This document shows positions 1 to 6,699 of a stretch of DNA of 8,594 nt, piece after piece. The stretch is from contig JAEZAA010000018.1 in NCBI GenBank assembly GCA_023430625.1, positions 1 through 8,594 of the forward strand, in the 5' to 3' direction. The translations under genes were made by a program, and so were the position numbers. How positions within the stretch are numbered: position 1 is the stretch's first letter; each line of letters opens with the position of its first letter. Source of the DNA: Pseudomonadota bacterium (lineage in GTDB: Bacteria > Pseudomonadota > Gammaproteobacteria > Pseudomonadales > Oleiphilaceae). The notes beneath the pieces are model-generated. The model saw only the letters and a list, made by a program, of their open reading frames with translations, had not been told where the DNA came from and searched no databases.

Positions 1-1
1 G

Positions 2-1330
2 TTTGGCGATTCCGTCGAACACCGGGCGGCGGGCGAACTCTGGCTGGAGGCCCTGCAGCGCCGCCTGATCCCGTTGCAAAAACGCGCCGCCCGCAGTGGC
101 CAGTCCCTGGAGCTGTATAGCCACAGCCGCGGACTGACCCTGAAGATCAACGCCTTTCGCGACCGGGTCGAAAGCCTGGCGCGGGAGGCCCTGCAGGTCA
201 TCACCGAGCCGCTGTCGCAAAGCGATTATGTCCGAGCCAAAAGCGCGCTCTCCCGGCGTCTGAGTTCGCCCAAGCACAAGTATGCGTTCGAGCCTCTGTT
301 CGACGAAGCCAAGGACATCCTCATGCACAGCCTCTGGCCGACCGCCGACATGCAACGTGCCATTGACGCACAGACAGCCGAGGACTTCGCCGCGTTTCGG
401 GATCAGTTGTGGCAACGGGGCGAATTCGTCGCCATGAGCTTTGGTCAAATCGACAAAAAAGAGCTGGATGCCATTCACCTGTTGCTGAACCAGAATGCCC
501 AGCCAGCGCCCAATGCAGCAGCACCAGTCGCCACGACTACCGATCAAGTCGTCGAGCCACCTGTGACACAGCTGTCCCTGGGCGAGCGCCGCCTGCTCCA
601 ACGTCCGCTTGCCGGCAAGGACAACGCGCTGCTGTTCTACCACCAGGGCCAGGCCCACGACATTCGCGAGCAGGCCATGCTGGAATTGCTCACGCCCCTG
701 CTGCGCGACGCCTATTTCGAAGAAGTGCGCGGCCGCCGCCAGCTGGCCTACGGTGTGCTGGTGGTTCCCGTGACCATGCTGGATACGCCGGGGCTTTCGT
801 TCATCGTGCAGTCCAACCGCACCGACCCGGCCCATCTGACCGAAGTTACCGATGCCTTCCTCGACGGCTTCGGCTCTTACTTGCGCGGGCTGGATGAACA
901 GGTCCTGCAACGGCTGCAGGCAAGCCTGCTGAAGGACCTGATGTTTGAGACAACACCGGCGGAAGAGCTGGCCCACTACTTCTGGCGTGAAATCGGCGCC
1001 ACCGCCGACTTCAGCCAACGTACCCGCCTGGCCGATGCGATCCGCCAGGTGCGCCTGGCCGATCTGGCCCAGTATGTGGAAACGCGCCTGGCGGGGCAGC
1101 AGGAGCGCTCCCTGATCCTCCAGGGCTGGAATCAGCGTTCCTGGCCTCTGCAGGCCGCCGCGAAGCAGGCTCCAGAATCAGCCGATCCAGCCAGCAGCGT
1201 TGCGCGACTGGAGCCTGGGGTGCAACCGGCCAGCCAGAAGACAACGCCGATCCAGCCAGTGCGGGATACCTTGCACACCGGTGAAACAGACACTGTCGCG
1301 CCGGCAAGCCCATCCAAGGTGGGCGGCTAA
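2..1330 (+). CDS. Insulinase-family (M16, pitrilysin-like) zinc peptidase, C-terminal part
   Basis: The frame is open from base 2 to a TAA stop, giving 442 residues, and the N-terminus is cut off by the window edge. A TTG at 74 lies inside this open frame and is not a credible start. The C-terminal half matches the last non-catalytic domain of pitrilysin/protease III peptidases: YFEEVRGRRQLAYGV followed by PGLSFIVQSN corresponds to the family's conserved 'F..LR...QLGY.V' and 'F..QS' segments, then a helical region runs to LILQGW. The zinc-binding HxxEH motif and any signal peptide belong to the missing half, so activity cannot be judged here. Family members are usually periplasmic and degrade small proteins and peptides. 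Two oddities are visible: a Pro/Ala/Thr-rich linker near 505-570, and a low-complexity tail of about 61 residues after the last folded segment. The family is fairly secure; assignment to ptrA specifically is not. Confidence 0.85.
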   Translation, partial: FGDSVEHRAAGELWLEALQRRLIPLQKRAARSGQSLELYSHSRGLTLKINAFRDRVESLAREALQVITEPLSQSDYVRAKSALSRRLSSPKHKYAFEPLFDEAKDILMHSLWPTADMQRAIDAQTAEDFAAFRDQLWQRGEFVAMSFGQIDKKELDAIHLLLNQNAQPAPNAAAPVATTTDQVVEPPVTQLSLGERRLLQRPLAGKDNALLFYHQGQAHDIREQAMLELLTPLLRDAYFEEVRGRRQLAYGVLVVPVTMLDTPGLSFIVQSNRTDPAHLTEVTDAFLDGFGSYLRGLDEQVLQRLQASLLKDLMFETTPAEELAHYFWREIGATADFSQRTRLADAIRQVRLADLAQYVETRLAGQQERSLILQGWNQRSWPLQAAAKQAPESADPASSVARLEPGVQPASQKTTPIQPVRDTLHTGETDTVAPASPSKVGG

Positions 1331-1377
1331 CAAGGCATTGCCCAGGGTCTGTGCCCACCCTGTAGCGAAATGACAAC

Positions 1378-1407
1378 GGCCCCTCCTCAAGGGAGAGGCC
1401 TTTCCCT
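1378..1407 (+). terminator. Terminator-like hairpin after the M16 peptidase
   Basis: Bases 1378-1386 pair with 1392-1400 (GGCCCCTCC with GGAGAGGCC) with one C·A mismatch and a five-base loop. The run TTTCCCTTT follows. The broken T-tract makes it a weak intrinsic terminator. Its place 48 bases after the peptidase stop and ahead of the sensor-kinase operon fits that role. Confidence 0.5.
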
Positions 1408-1530
1408 TTGTGCTCAGCCTGTTGCACTGTATCCTTTCGAAGACAGCTTGCACCAAACCAATTCCCAACCGTTGAGTCGGGCAGATCCGCCTAGGCCCTC
1501 ACCTGCCCGCTTGTCTGCCATCTGCAACAG

Positions 1531-1559
1531 TTGTCTTTTTATGTCCACGCACGCATAGT
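1531..1559 (+). promoter_or_regulatory. Possible sigma-70 promoter for glrK operon
   Basis: TTGTCT at 1531-1536 and CATAGT at 1554-1559 are separated by 17 bases, and each matches its consensus hexamer at four of six positions. Transcription would start near 1566, about 65 bases before glrK. Matches of this quality occur by chance, so this is only a candidate. Confidence 0.25.
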
Positions 1560-1607
1560 GCTCGCCTGTCGCTCATCGGTAACAATTTCCAACTTTAGCA
1601 ACCACCG

Positions 1608-1637
1608 ATGCGCCTACGCTGGCCTAAACGTCCATGA
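1608..1637 (+). other. Nine-codon upstream frame overlapping the glrK start
   Basis: An ATG at 1608 opens a frame encoding MRLRWPKRP and ends at TGA 1635-1637, overlapping the ATGATGA that begins glrK. Neither this ATG nor the glrK ATG has a clear Shine-Dalgarno sequence. It could be a coupled leader peptide, the original kinase N-terminus separated by a frame change, or chance. Confidence 0.25.
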
Positions 1638-3067
1638 TGAATCGCGTCCGCCTCAGTTCCGTATTGCAGTTGCTGGTGATCGGCTCCATTGCCGTCATCA
1701 CGCCACTGGTGTTTGCGGTTTATTACGCGGCCAACTCCTTTGACGAACTGGTGGAACGCCACCGGGGCGAGGTACAGCGCCTGGTCACGGCAACCCGGGA
1801 CAGCATGGCCTCCCGCAACCTGATCGTCGATATGGAAAGGTCCGCTCTGCAATACCAGTTGCTGGGCCAGGAAGGCTTTCAGAGCCTGTTCAATGACCTT
1901 TACACGACGTTCAACACCCACCTCGACCGCATGAGCGCCCTGCTGCCCGAGGAGGCCCGTAAGACCTCCATAACGCCGCTGTCCGCCCAGGTAGACCAGA
2001 TCCGCCGGGCGGTGCAGGAGTTGCCGGCAAATTCCCCCGAATTGGACGAAGCCCTGGACGGGTTCGCCCGTGCCAGCGATCTGGCCAATGAACTCAACCG
2101 CAACATCCGCCAGCTGGTGGATGACCAGATTACCGAGACCGAGGCTCGCATCGGCCGCGCCCAAGGCCAAGTCTTTCTGTTCAGCGTCCTGGTCATCCCG
2201 GTCACGACGCTGCTGTTGCTGCTCTTTATTTATTGGGTGTCGCGCCCGATCGGTCAGCTGACCCAGGCGATTCACCAGTTGGGCGACAACGATTACGAAC
2301 GACCGATTCACGTGGGAGGGCCCGCCGACCTCAACCAGCTGGGCGATCTGCTGGACTGGCTGCGCCGGCGCCTCAACGACCTGGAGCAGGAGAAGCGCAA
2401 GTTCCTGCGCAATATGTCCCATGAACTGAAGACGCCCCTGGCTGGCCTGCGCGAAGGCACCGACCTACTGCGCGAGGAAATCCCCGGCCCTCTGACCGAG
2501 GCGCAGAAAGACGTGGTCGGCATTCTCAACAAGAACACCCACACCCTCCAGCGCCTGATCGACAACCTGCTGGATTACAACCTGCTGCTCGACAGCGACC
2601 GGGTCCACCGGGAACCCACGGCCATCGACAGCCTGATTCAACGGGTGGTCGACACCTATCTGTTATTGGCTAAACCCCGCGATGTTCGGTTCGATGTCAA
2701 GGGACCGGCCGCCACCTTTTCCGTGGACAAAGCGAAGTTGCGCGCCGCGCTGGATAACGTCGTTTCCAACGCGGTAAGCTTTTCGCCACAAAGCGGCGTG
2801 ATCACGATTACCTGGGAACTGACCGATCAGGGTCTCGCCATCCGCGTCGTCGATGACGGCCCCGGCGTTTCTCCCTCCGATCAGAAGCGAATCTTTGAGG
2901 CTTTTTATCAAGGCGAGGCCAAGCGGCGGGGCTCCTACAAGGGCACCGGCCTCGGACTCTCGATTGCCTGGGAGTGCCTTACCGCCCAGAACGGACGGAT
3001 CTCTGTCGAGAACGCCCCCAATCGTGGCGCCGCCTTCACCCTGGAAATACCGTCCCCGACCTCATGA
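1634..3067 (+). CDS. glrK: Sensor histidine kinase GlrK/QseE
   Basis: This inner-membrane kinase of 477 residues is the sensor for the response regulator encoded two genes downstream. TM1 spans about residues 11-34 and TM2 about 180-202. Between them is a mainly helical periplasmic domain of about 145 residues, and a HAMP linker follows TM2. The HisKA segment FLRNMSHELKTPLAG carries the phosphoacceptor His263. The ATPase domain has the N box (DNVVSNA, 374-380), G1 box (DDGPGV, 407-412), F box (FEAFYQG, 421-427) and G2 box (GTGLGLSI, 437-444), so all catalytic motifs look intact. The gene order kinase–lipoprotein–sigma-54 regulator is that of glrK(qseE)-qseG-glrR(qseF) and supports the name. 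Two adjacent ATGs (1634, 1637) serve as start with no obvious Shine-Dalgarno sequence. The input signal in this organism is unknown. Confidence 0.9.
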   Translation: MMNRVRLSSVLQLLVIGSIAVITPLVFAVYYAANSFDELVERHRGEVQRLVTATRDSMASRNLIVDMERSALQYQLLGQEGFQSLFNDLYTTFNTHLDRMSALLPEEARKTSITPLSAQVDQIRRAVQELPANSPELDEALDGFARASDLANELNRNIRQLVDDQITETEARIGRAQGQVFLFSVLVIPVTTLLLLLFIYWVSRPIGQLTQAIHQLGDNDYERPIHVGGPADLNQLGDLLDWLRRRLNDLEQEKRKFLRNMSHELKTPLAGLREGTDLLREEIPGPLTEAQKDVVGILNKNTHTLQRLIDNLLDYNLLLDSDRVHREPTAIDSLIQRVVDTYLLLAKPRDVRFDVKGPAATFSVDKAKLRAALDNVVSNAVSFSPQSGVITITWELTDQGLAIRVVDDGPGVSPSDQKRIFEAFYQGEAKRRGSYKGTGLGLSIAWECLTAQNGRISVENAPNRGAAFTLEIPSPTS

Positions 3068-3069
3068 GG
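3064..3069 (+). promoter_or_regulatory. glrK/qseG junction: ATGA overlap and Shine-Dalgarno
   Basis: The glrK stop TGA (3065-3067) lies within ATGA, where an in-frame ATG at 3064 would extend qseG by four residues (MRHP). GAGG at 3066-3069 sits six bases ahead of the ATG at 3076, while nothing comparable precedes 3064. I therefore prefer 3076; either start leaves the lipoprotein signal intact. Confidence 0.5.
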
Positions 3070-3075
3070 CATCCG

Positions 3076-3675
3076 ATGCGACGTACTCTCCTGCTGACTC
3101 TTTTTGCTCTGCTCGGGGCCTGTCAGGCCCTGCCTCCCATGACGGGCAACAAGCCGGCACCAGACGGCGCTCCGTCCAGGGAGACGATCGACCAGGCAAG
3201 ACCGGAACAGAATGACGACGGCCCGCTCCGCACGCCGTACCGAGCGGGCGACCCGCTCCCCGAAATCGCCCAGTGGCTTCAATACCAGATTCACACCAGC
3301 GCTCTGCCACGGGCCACGCTGGAGCAACAGTGGCTGCAGCTGGAGCGGCAACGGCAGCGCCAGGACAATCCATACGTCAGGCTCCAGTACGTGGTCGTCA
3401 ACCTGCACTACCCGGCACGCCGCAATCTGAACCAGCTGCTCACCCTGCTGCAGGGCCTGGAGCAAGACCGCGGCCTGAACGAGGACAGCCGGCAGTTTGC
3501 TCGCCAACTGACTCTCTGGACCGCCCAGTTGCTGCGCAAGGAAGCGGATATTGCCCAGCTGAATCGCCAGTTGGAGACGGAGAAGATCTTGAAACAGGAG
3601 CTTGAGGAGAAAATCCGCAAGCTCAGCGATATCGAAGAGACGCTTAACCAGCGTCAACGAAACCGTGAACCATGA
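3076..3675 (+). CDS. qseG: QseG-like outer-membrane lipoprotein
   Basis: The product is 199 residues from the ATG at 3076. It starts with two Arg, a hydrophobic stretch and the lipobox LGAC, so Cys16 should be lipidated and exported by the Lol pathway. The mature protein has a disordered acidic/Pro-rich segment to about residue 55. A mainly helical body follows, with an apparent coiled coil in the last 55 residues (repeated Leu/Glu/Lys/Arg). Sequence similarity alone would be weak evidence; the name rests on the lipoprotein signal, helical content, size and position between the GlrK and GlrR homologues. In enteric bacteria QseG binds and activates the GlrK/QseE sensor from the periplasmic side, and I infer the same here. 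The last codon region overlaps a short frame leading into glrR. Confidence 0.75.
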   Translation: MRRTLLLTLFALLGACQALPPMTGNKPAPDGAPSRETIDQARPEQNDDGPLRTPYRAGDPLPEIAQWLQYQIHTSALPRATLEQQWLQLERQRQRQDNPYVRLQYVVVNLHYPARRNLNQLLTLLQGLEQDRGLNEDSRQFARQLTLWTAQLLRKEADIAQLNRQLETEKILKQELEEKIRKLSDIEETLNQRQRNREP

Positions 3676-3680
3676 GCAAG

Positions 3681-3687
3681 GGAGAGG
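3681..3687 (+). promoter_or_regulatory. Ribosome binding site of glrR
   Basis: GGAGAGG ends six bases ahead of the glrR ATG at 3694. It is the strongest Shine-Dalgarno sequence in the operon and fixes the start. It lies inside a nine-codon frame (3672-3701, MSKGEAAHD) that begins on the ATGA of the qseG stop and ends within glrR. Confidence 0.7.
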
Positions 3688-3693
3688 CTGCGC

Positions 3694-5043
3694 ATGACTA
3701 GAACGAATGAGATCCTACTGGTTGATGACGATCCCGGTTTGCTGCGCCTGATGTCCATGCGATTGGCAGCCGCCGGCTACAACGTGGAAACCGCAGAGGA
3801 CGGCAAGACCGCCCTGCAGCGCCTTGGCAATACGCCGTTTCGACTGATGATCACCGATCTGCGGATGGACGGGATGGACGGCCTGGAACTGTTCCGGGAA
3901 GCCAAGGAACGGGCGCCCAGCATGCCGGTGATCATCCTCACCGCCCATGGCTCGATCCCGGATGCGGTTGCGGCGACCCAGCAAGGTGTGTTCGCGTTTC
4001 TGACCAAGCCCGTGGACAAGAATGAGCTGCTGACCACCGTCGATCAGGCCTTGATGATTTCCGGCGGGCGCGAATCGGCCGATACCGAGGACGCCAACTG
4101 GCGCCAGGACATCATCACCCGCAACCCCAAGATGATCGAGTTGCTGTCCCAGGCGCACCTGGTGGCGGTTGCCGACGTGAACGTCATGCTGATGGGCGAA
4201 AGCGGCACCGGCAAGGAATTGATGGCCAAGGCCATCCATCGCGCCAGCAAGCGGGCCGAAGCGCCGTTCGTGGCGGTGAACTGTGGCGCGCTGCCAGAAC
4301 AGCTGCTGGAATCCGAGCTATTCGGTCACGTCAAGGGCGCCTTTACCGGCGCCAGCAATAATCATCGGGGCCTGTTCCAGGCGGCCGACGGCGGCACCGT
4401 CTTCCTCGACGAGATCGGCGACATGCCCTTGAGCCTGCAGGTCAAACTCCTGCGCGTGCTGCAGGAGCGCTCGGTGCGGCCGGTGGGTTCCGCCGACACG
4501 GTGCCGGTGGATGTCCGCATCCTGTCCGCGACCCACATCAACCTGGAAGCCGCCATGCGGGCCGGACGCTTCCGGGAAGACCTGTTTTACCGCTTGAACG
4601 TGGTCAGCCTCAAGCTGCCGCCCTTGCGGGACCGCAGCGAAGACATCCCCATGCTGGCCAACCATTGCCTGCGCAAGCTGACCGAACGGACCCAGGCTCC
4701 CTTGCGCTCATTTGCGCCGGAAGCCATGGAAGCGCTGATCACCAGCGATTGGCCGGGCAATATTCGCCAACTGTTCAATGTAGTGGAACAAACCGCGGCG
4801 CTGGCGACCTCACCAGTGATTCCGCTGTCTCTGGTCAAGCGCGCGTTGAACGAGGACTCCCATGAGCTGCCCTCGCTCACCGAAGCACGTAATCAGTTCG
4901 AACGGGATTATGTGATCAAGCTGTTGCAGATCGCCGGCGGTAACGTGGCCCATGCCTCTCGGCTGGCCAAGCGCAACCGGACGGACTTCTACAAGATCCT
5001 GTCCCGGCATGCGATCAAACCGTCGGACTACATTGAATACTGA
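3694..5043 (+). CDS. glrR: Sigma-54-dependent response regulator GlrR/QseF
   Basis: The product is a 449-residue cytoplasmic activator in the usual NtrC-like layout. The receiver domain (about 1-122) has acidic Asp11-Asp13, phosphoacceptor Asp55 in ITDLRMDG, Thr83 and Lys105. The AAA+ domain has Walker A GESGTGKE (168-175), the sigma-54-contacting GAFTGA loop (215-220), Walker B with Asp239-Glu240, and the arginine-finger region GRFREDLFYRLN (291-302). The C-terminal Fis-type helix-turn-helix (about 399-449) contains GNVAHASRLAKRNRTDFYKILSRH, characteristic of GlrR rather than general NtrC. All motifs needed for ATP hydrolysis and for contacting sigma-54 RNA polymerase are present. In E. coli GlrR drives glmY and rpoE; those targets are not in this window and may differ here. 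It lies 18 bases after qseG. Confidence 0.93.
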   Translation: MTRTNEILLVDDDPGLLRLMSMRLAAAGYNVETAEDGKTALQRLGNTPFRLMITDLRMDGMDGLELFREAKERAPSMPVIILTAHGSIPDAVAATQQGVFAFLTKPVDKNELLTTVDQALMISGGRESADTEDANWRQDIITRNPKMIELLSQAHLVAVADVNVMLMGESGTGKELMAKAIHRASKRAEAPFVAVNCGALPEQLLESELFGHVKGAFTGASNNHRGLFQAADGGTVFLDEIGDMPLSLQVKLLRVLQERSVRPVGSADTVPVDVRILSATHINLEAAMRAGRFREDLFYRLNVVSLKLPPLRDRSEDIPMLANHCLRKLTERTQAPLRSFAPEAMEALITSDWPGNIRQLFNVVEQTAALATSPVIPLSLVKRALNEDSHELPSLTEARNQFERDYVIKLLQIAGGNVAHASRLAKRNRTDFYKILSRHAIKPSDYIEY

Positions 5044-5063
5044 GGGAGCGGGAGGCTCCCTCA
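5041..5063 (+). terminator. Perfect hairpin at the end of glrR
   Basis: TGAGGGAGC (5041-5049) pairs perfectly with GCTCCCTCA (5055-5063) around a five-base loop, and the stem begins with the glrR stop codon. No T-run follows on either strand, so it may be an RNA-stabilising or Rho-assisted end rather than a classical intrinsic terminator. It lies in the 47-base convergent gap with yceI and could serve both directions. Confidence 0.45.
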
Positions 5064-5090
5064 GGGCATGCCTCCCAGCTCTTTGCGGTC

Positions 5091-5669
5091 TTACTTGCGA
5101 ATGCCTTCGACCGACAGGAACATCTGGACTTCTTCCGAGGCCGGTCCCAAATTCATGGGAATCCCGAAGTCCTTCAGCTTGAAGCTCGTGGTACCGGCAA
5201 AGCCCTGACGGTACCCACCCCAGGGATCCTGACCACCACCGATGCGCTCGGCATCGATCTCGATATCCTTGGTCACGCCGCGCAGCGTCAGCTTGCCCTT
5301 GATGGTGGCCTTGTCGTCGCCTTCGTACTTCACTTCCGTACTTTCAAACTTGGCTTGCGGAAACTTGCTGACATACAGGAAGTCTTCAGCGCGTAGGTGC
5401 TTGTCCCGCTCCGCATGGTTGGAATCGACGCTGGCGGTATCGATGGTCACCGACACCTTGGACGCTTCCGGCTGCTTCTCATCGAACGTGAAGCTACCGC
5501 TGAAGTCATTGAAGCGGCCCAGCAGCCAGCTGTAGCCCAGGTGGCTGATCTTGAACTGGATAAAGGCGTGGGCGCCCTTGGTATCGATTTCATACTCGGC
5601 GGCGGAGACGGTCCCAGCCGTCAATGCCATGCCCATCACTACCGCCGACAAGGTTTTTGCTAACTTCAT
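5091..5669 (-). CDS. YceI-family periplasmic protein
   Basis: The product is 192 residues, the usual length for the family. A Sec signal peptide covers residues 1-23 (two Lys, hydrophobic core, VSA before the cut), so the mature protein is periplasmic. The YceI lipocalin-like beta-barrel pattern is clear: AAEYEIDTKGAHAFIQFKISHLG at the start, VDSNHAERDKHLRAEDFL and FPQAKFEST in the middle, then LTLRGVTKDIEID. Family members bind polyisoprenoid or other lipophilic ligands; the physiological role is poorly known, and E. coli yceI responds to alkaline pH and osmotic stress. GGAGA precedes the ATG at good distance. It follows the cytochrome b561 gene by 88 bases, the same partnership as yceJ-yceI, which suggests a shared redox or quinone-related function (inference). 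Confidence 0.9.
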   Translation of the reverse strand: MKLAKTLSAVVMGMALTAGTVSAAEYEIDTKGAHAFIQFKISHLGYSWLLGRFNDFSGSFTFDEKQPEASKVSVTIDTASVDSNHAERDKHLRAEDFLYVSKFPQAKFESTEVKYEGDDKATIKGKLTLRGVTKDIEIDAERIGGGQDPWGGYRQGFAGTTSFKLKDFGIPMNLGPASEEVQMFLSVEGIRK

Positions 5670-5689
5670 AAGGTTCTCCAGGTTTACTG

Positions 5690-5736
5690 ATTTTACGTGT
5701 TGGCTTACTCCGGACCGTTACGTCTCAAGATCCGGA
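5690..5736 (-). promoter_or_regulatory. Possible promoter/operator between cytochrome b561 and yceI genes
   Basis: On the minus strand TAAAAT (5695-5690) matches the -10 consensus at five of six positions. Two copies of the palindrome TCCGGA lie at 5709-5714 and 5731-5736, 22 bases apart, near where a -35 box or activator would sit. No good -35 hexamer is present. This may be an internal regulated promoter, or chance. Confidence 0.2.
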
Positions 5737-5757
5737 ACGAAAGATCACTCATTTCAA

Positions 5758-6324
5758 TCAAGGCTTTTCAGCCGGCTCGCGCTGCGGCCACAGCATCCGC
5801 TTCAAGGTCGCGTCCCGGTTCAGGAAATGGTGTTTCAGCGCCGCAAGCGCGTGCAGCACAACCAGCGCCATGAGCAGCATCGCCAGCCAGTAATGAACCG
5901 CACCCGCGACATCCGCCTGCGATGGAATATCCGTGACCAGTGCCGGTACACTGAACCAGTCGAACACCTCCAGCACCCGGCCATCGGCGGTCGATATCAG
6001 GTAACCGCTGACCATGATGACGAACAGCAACAGATAGAGCAGACCGTGCACCAGGGCCGCCAGACGAATCTCCCAGGGCCGGCTGCCCGCCACCGGCCGG
6101 GGCCGTGGATTCAGGACGCGCCACAGCAGGCGCACCAGCATCACAATAAACAGCAGAACGCCGACGCTTTTATGGACATGGGGCGCCGTTCGGTAGAGCG
6201 AATCGTAATAGGACAAGCCCGTCATGTAGAGTCCCAGGGCAAACAGGGAAACCACCGTCAAGGCGACCGTCCAGTGCAGCACAATGGCACCCCAGCCATA
6301 GGACGAAACCGTATTACGCAACAT
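5758..6324 (-). CDS. Cytochrome b561 family protein (CybB/YceJ-like)
   Basis: The product is a 188-residue inner-membrane di-heme cytochrome with four predicted membrane helices at about 12-34, 52-70, 88-110 and 145-165. Candidate heme ligands are His17 in IVLHW, His49 or His51 in APHVHKS, His93 in LVHGLLY, His144 in VHYW and His158 in VVLHAL, the spacing expected for the bacterial b561 family. Members oxidise quinol; E. coli CybB can pass electrons to superoxide. GGTGAAG just ahead of the ATG can act as ribosome binding site. The gene is followed by a YceI-family gene on the same strand, so YceJ is the nearest functional comparison. No promoter could be fixed in the long upstream gap. Confidence 0.88.
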   Translation of the reverse strand: MLRNTVSSYGWGAIVLHWTVALTVVSLFALGLYMTGLSYYDSLYRTAPHVHKSVGVLLFIVMLVRLLWRVLNPRPRPVAGSRPWEIRLAALVHGLLYLLLFVIMVSGYLISTADGRVLEVFDWFSVPALVTDIPSQADVAGAVHYWLAMLLMALVVLHALAALKHHFLNRDATLKRMLWPQREPAEKP

Positions 6325-6651
6325 TCTTCACCATCCGTTTCTGCTGCCACCAGCTCGCTAGGTTTTACTACGACCTGACAAAGATTTTCAACGACATCCA
6401 GGCGCGACGCCTATAGAAGTCTGTCCGATCAGTTATGAGCGTTGGAACAGATTAACGGTGCCAGAGGCTGGGTAAAAGCAAAACTTTCTGGCGAAATACA
6501 TCAGATTTTCTGATCAATTGACCGCTTATCAACCCCGAAGCTGGCCAACCATAGGTGCTGCAGACTGATTTTCGAACAGATACGGGGAATTCCCTAAAGA
6601 TCCAATCGGTTCAATGGGATACAGTGGCCGGCCAGAAGAGGAGAAGACAAG

Positions 6652-6699
6652 ATGGATAGTCATATTGATGACGACGTTGTTGTTCCAAGCAACAACTAA
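6652..6699 (+). CDS. Possible 15-residue microprotein
   Basis: ATG at 6652 opens a 15-codon frame (MDSHIDDDVVVPSNN) ending at TAA 6697-6699. AGGAG at 6639-6643 lies eight bases upstream in a purine-rich stretch, a good Shine-Dalgarno placement. The peptide is acidic and resembles nothing I recognise. Its last seven codons form one arm-to-arm hairpin and a second hairpin follows. There is no downstream gene on this strand within reach, so an attenuation role is unsupported. It may be chance. Confidence 0.2.
   Translation: MDSHIDDDVVVPSNN

Larger units (their letters stand above)
1331..1633. other. Intergenic region ahead of the glrK-qseG-glrR operon
   Basis: This 303-base gap separates the peptidase stop from the kinase start. 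It holds the hairpin at 1378-1400, a weak promoter candidate near 1531-1559 and a nine-codon frame at 1608-1637 that overlaps the kinase start. I found no sigma-54 (-24/-12) promoter and no convincing longer gene in it. Confidence 0.6.

Noticed and set aside
1370..1558. 62-codon plus-strand frame between the peptidase and glrK
   Set aside because: It begins at the terminator-like hairpin, lacks a Shine-Dalgarno sequence and has no protein-like pattern.
1595..2422. 275-codon open frame on the minus strand opposite glrK
   Set aside because: It lies wholly antisense to a kinase with all motifs intact. The translation is rich in Gln, His, Val and Arg with no recognisable domain, as expected from reading GC-rich codons backwards.
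2935..3657. 240-codon minus-strand frame opposite the end of glrK and qseG
   Set aside because: It is the antisense shadow of the lipoprotein's Leu/Gln-rich coiled coil, with no start signal or family features.
5551..6378. 275-codon open frame on the plus strand across yceI and the cytochrome b561 gene
   Set aside because: It is antisense to two well-supported genes, has a Gln/His/Arg-rich composition and no domain.
6518..6532. FNR/Anr-like site TTGAC-N5-ATCAA
   Set aside because: The consensus is TTGAT-N4-ATCAA; the spacer here is one base too long and one half-site base differs.
6543..6558. Possible sigma-54 promoter (GG...GC)
   Set aside because: The GG and GC are separated by 12 rather than 10 bases and the rest of the consensus is missing.
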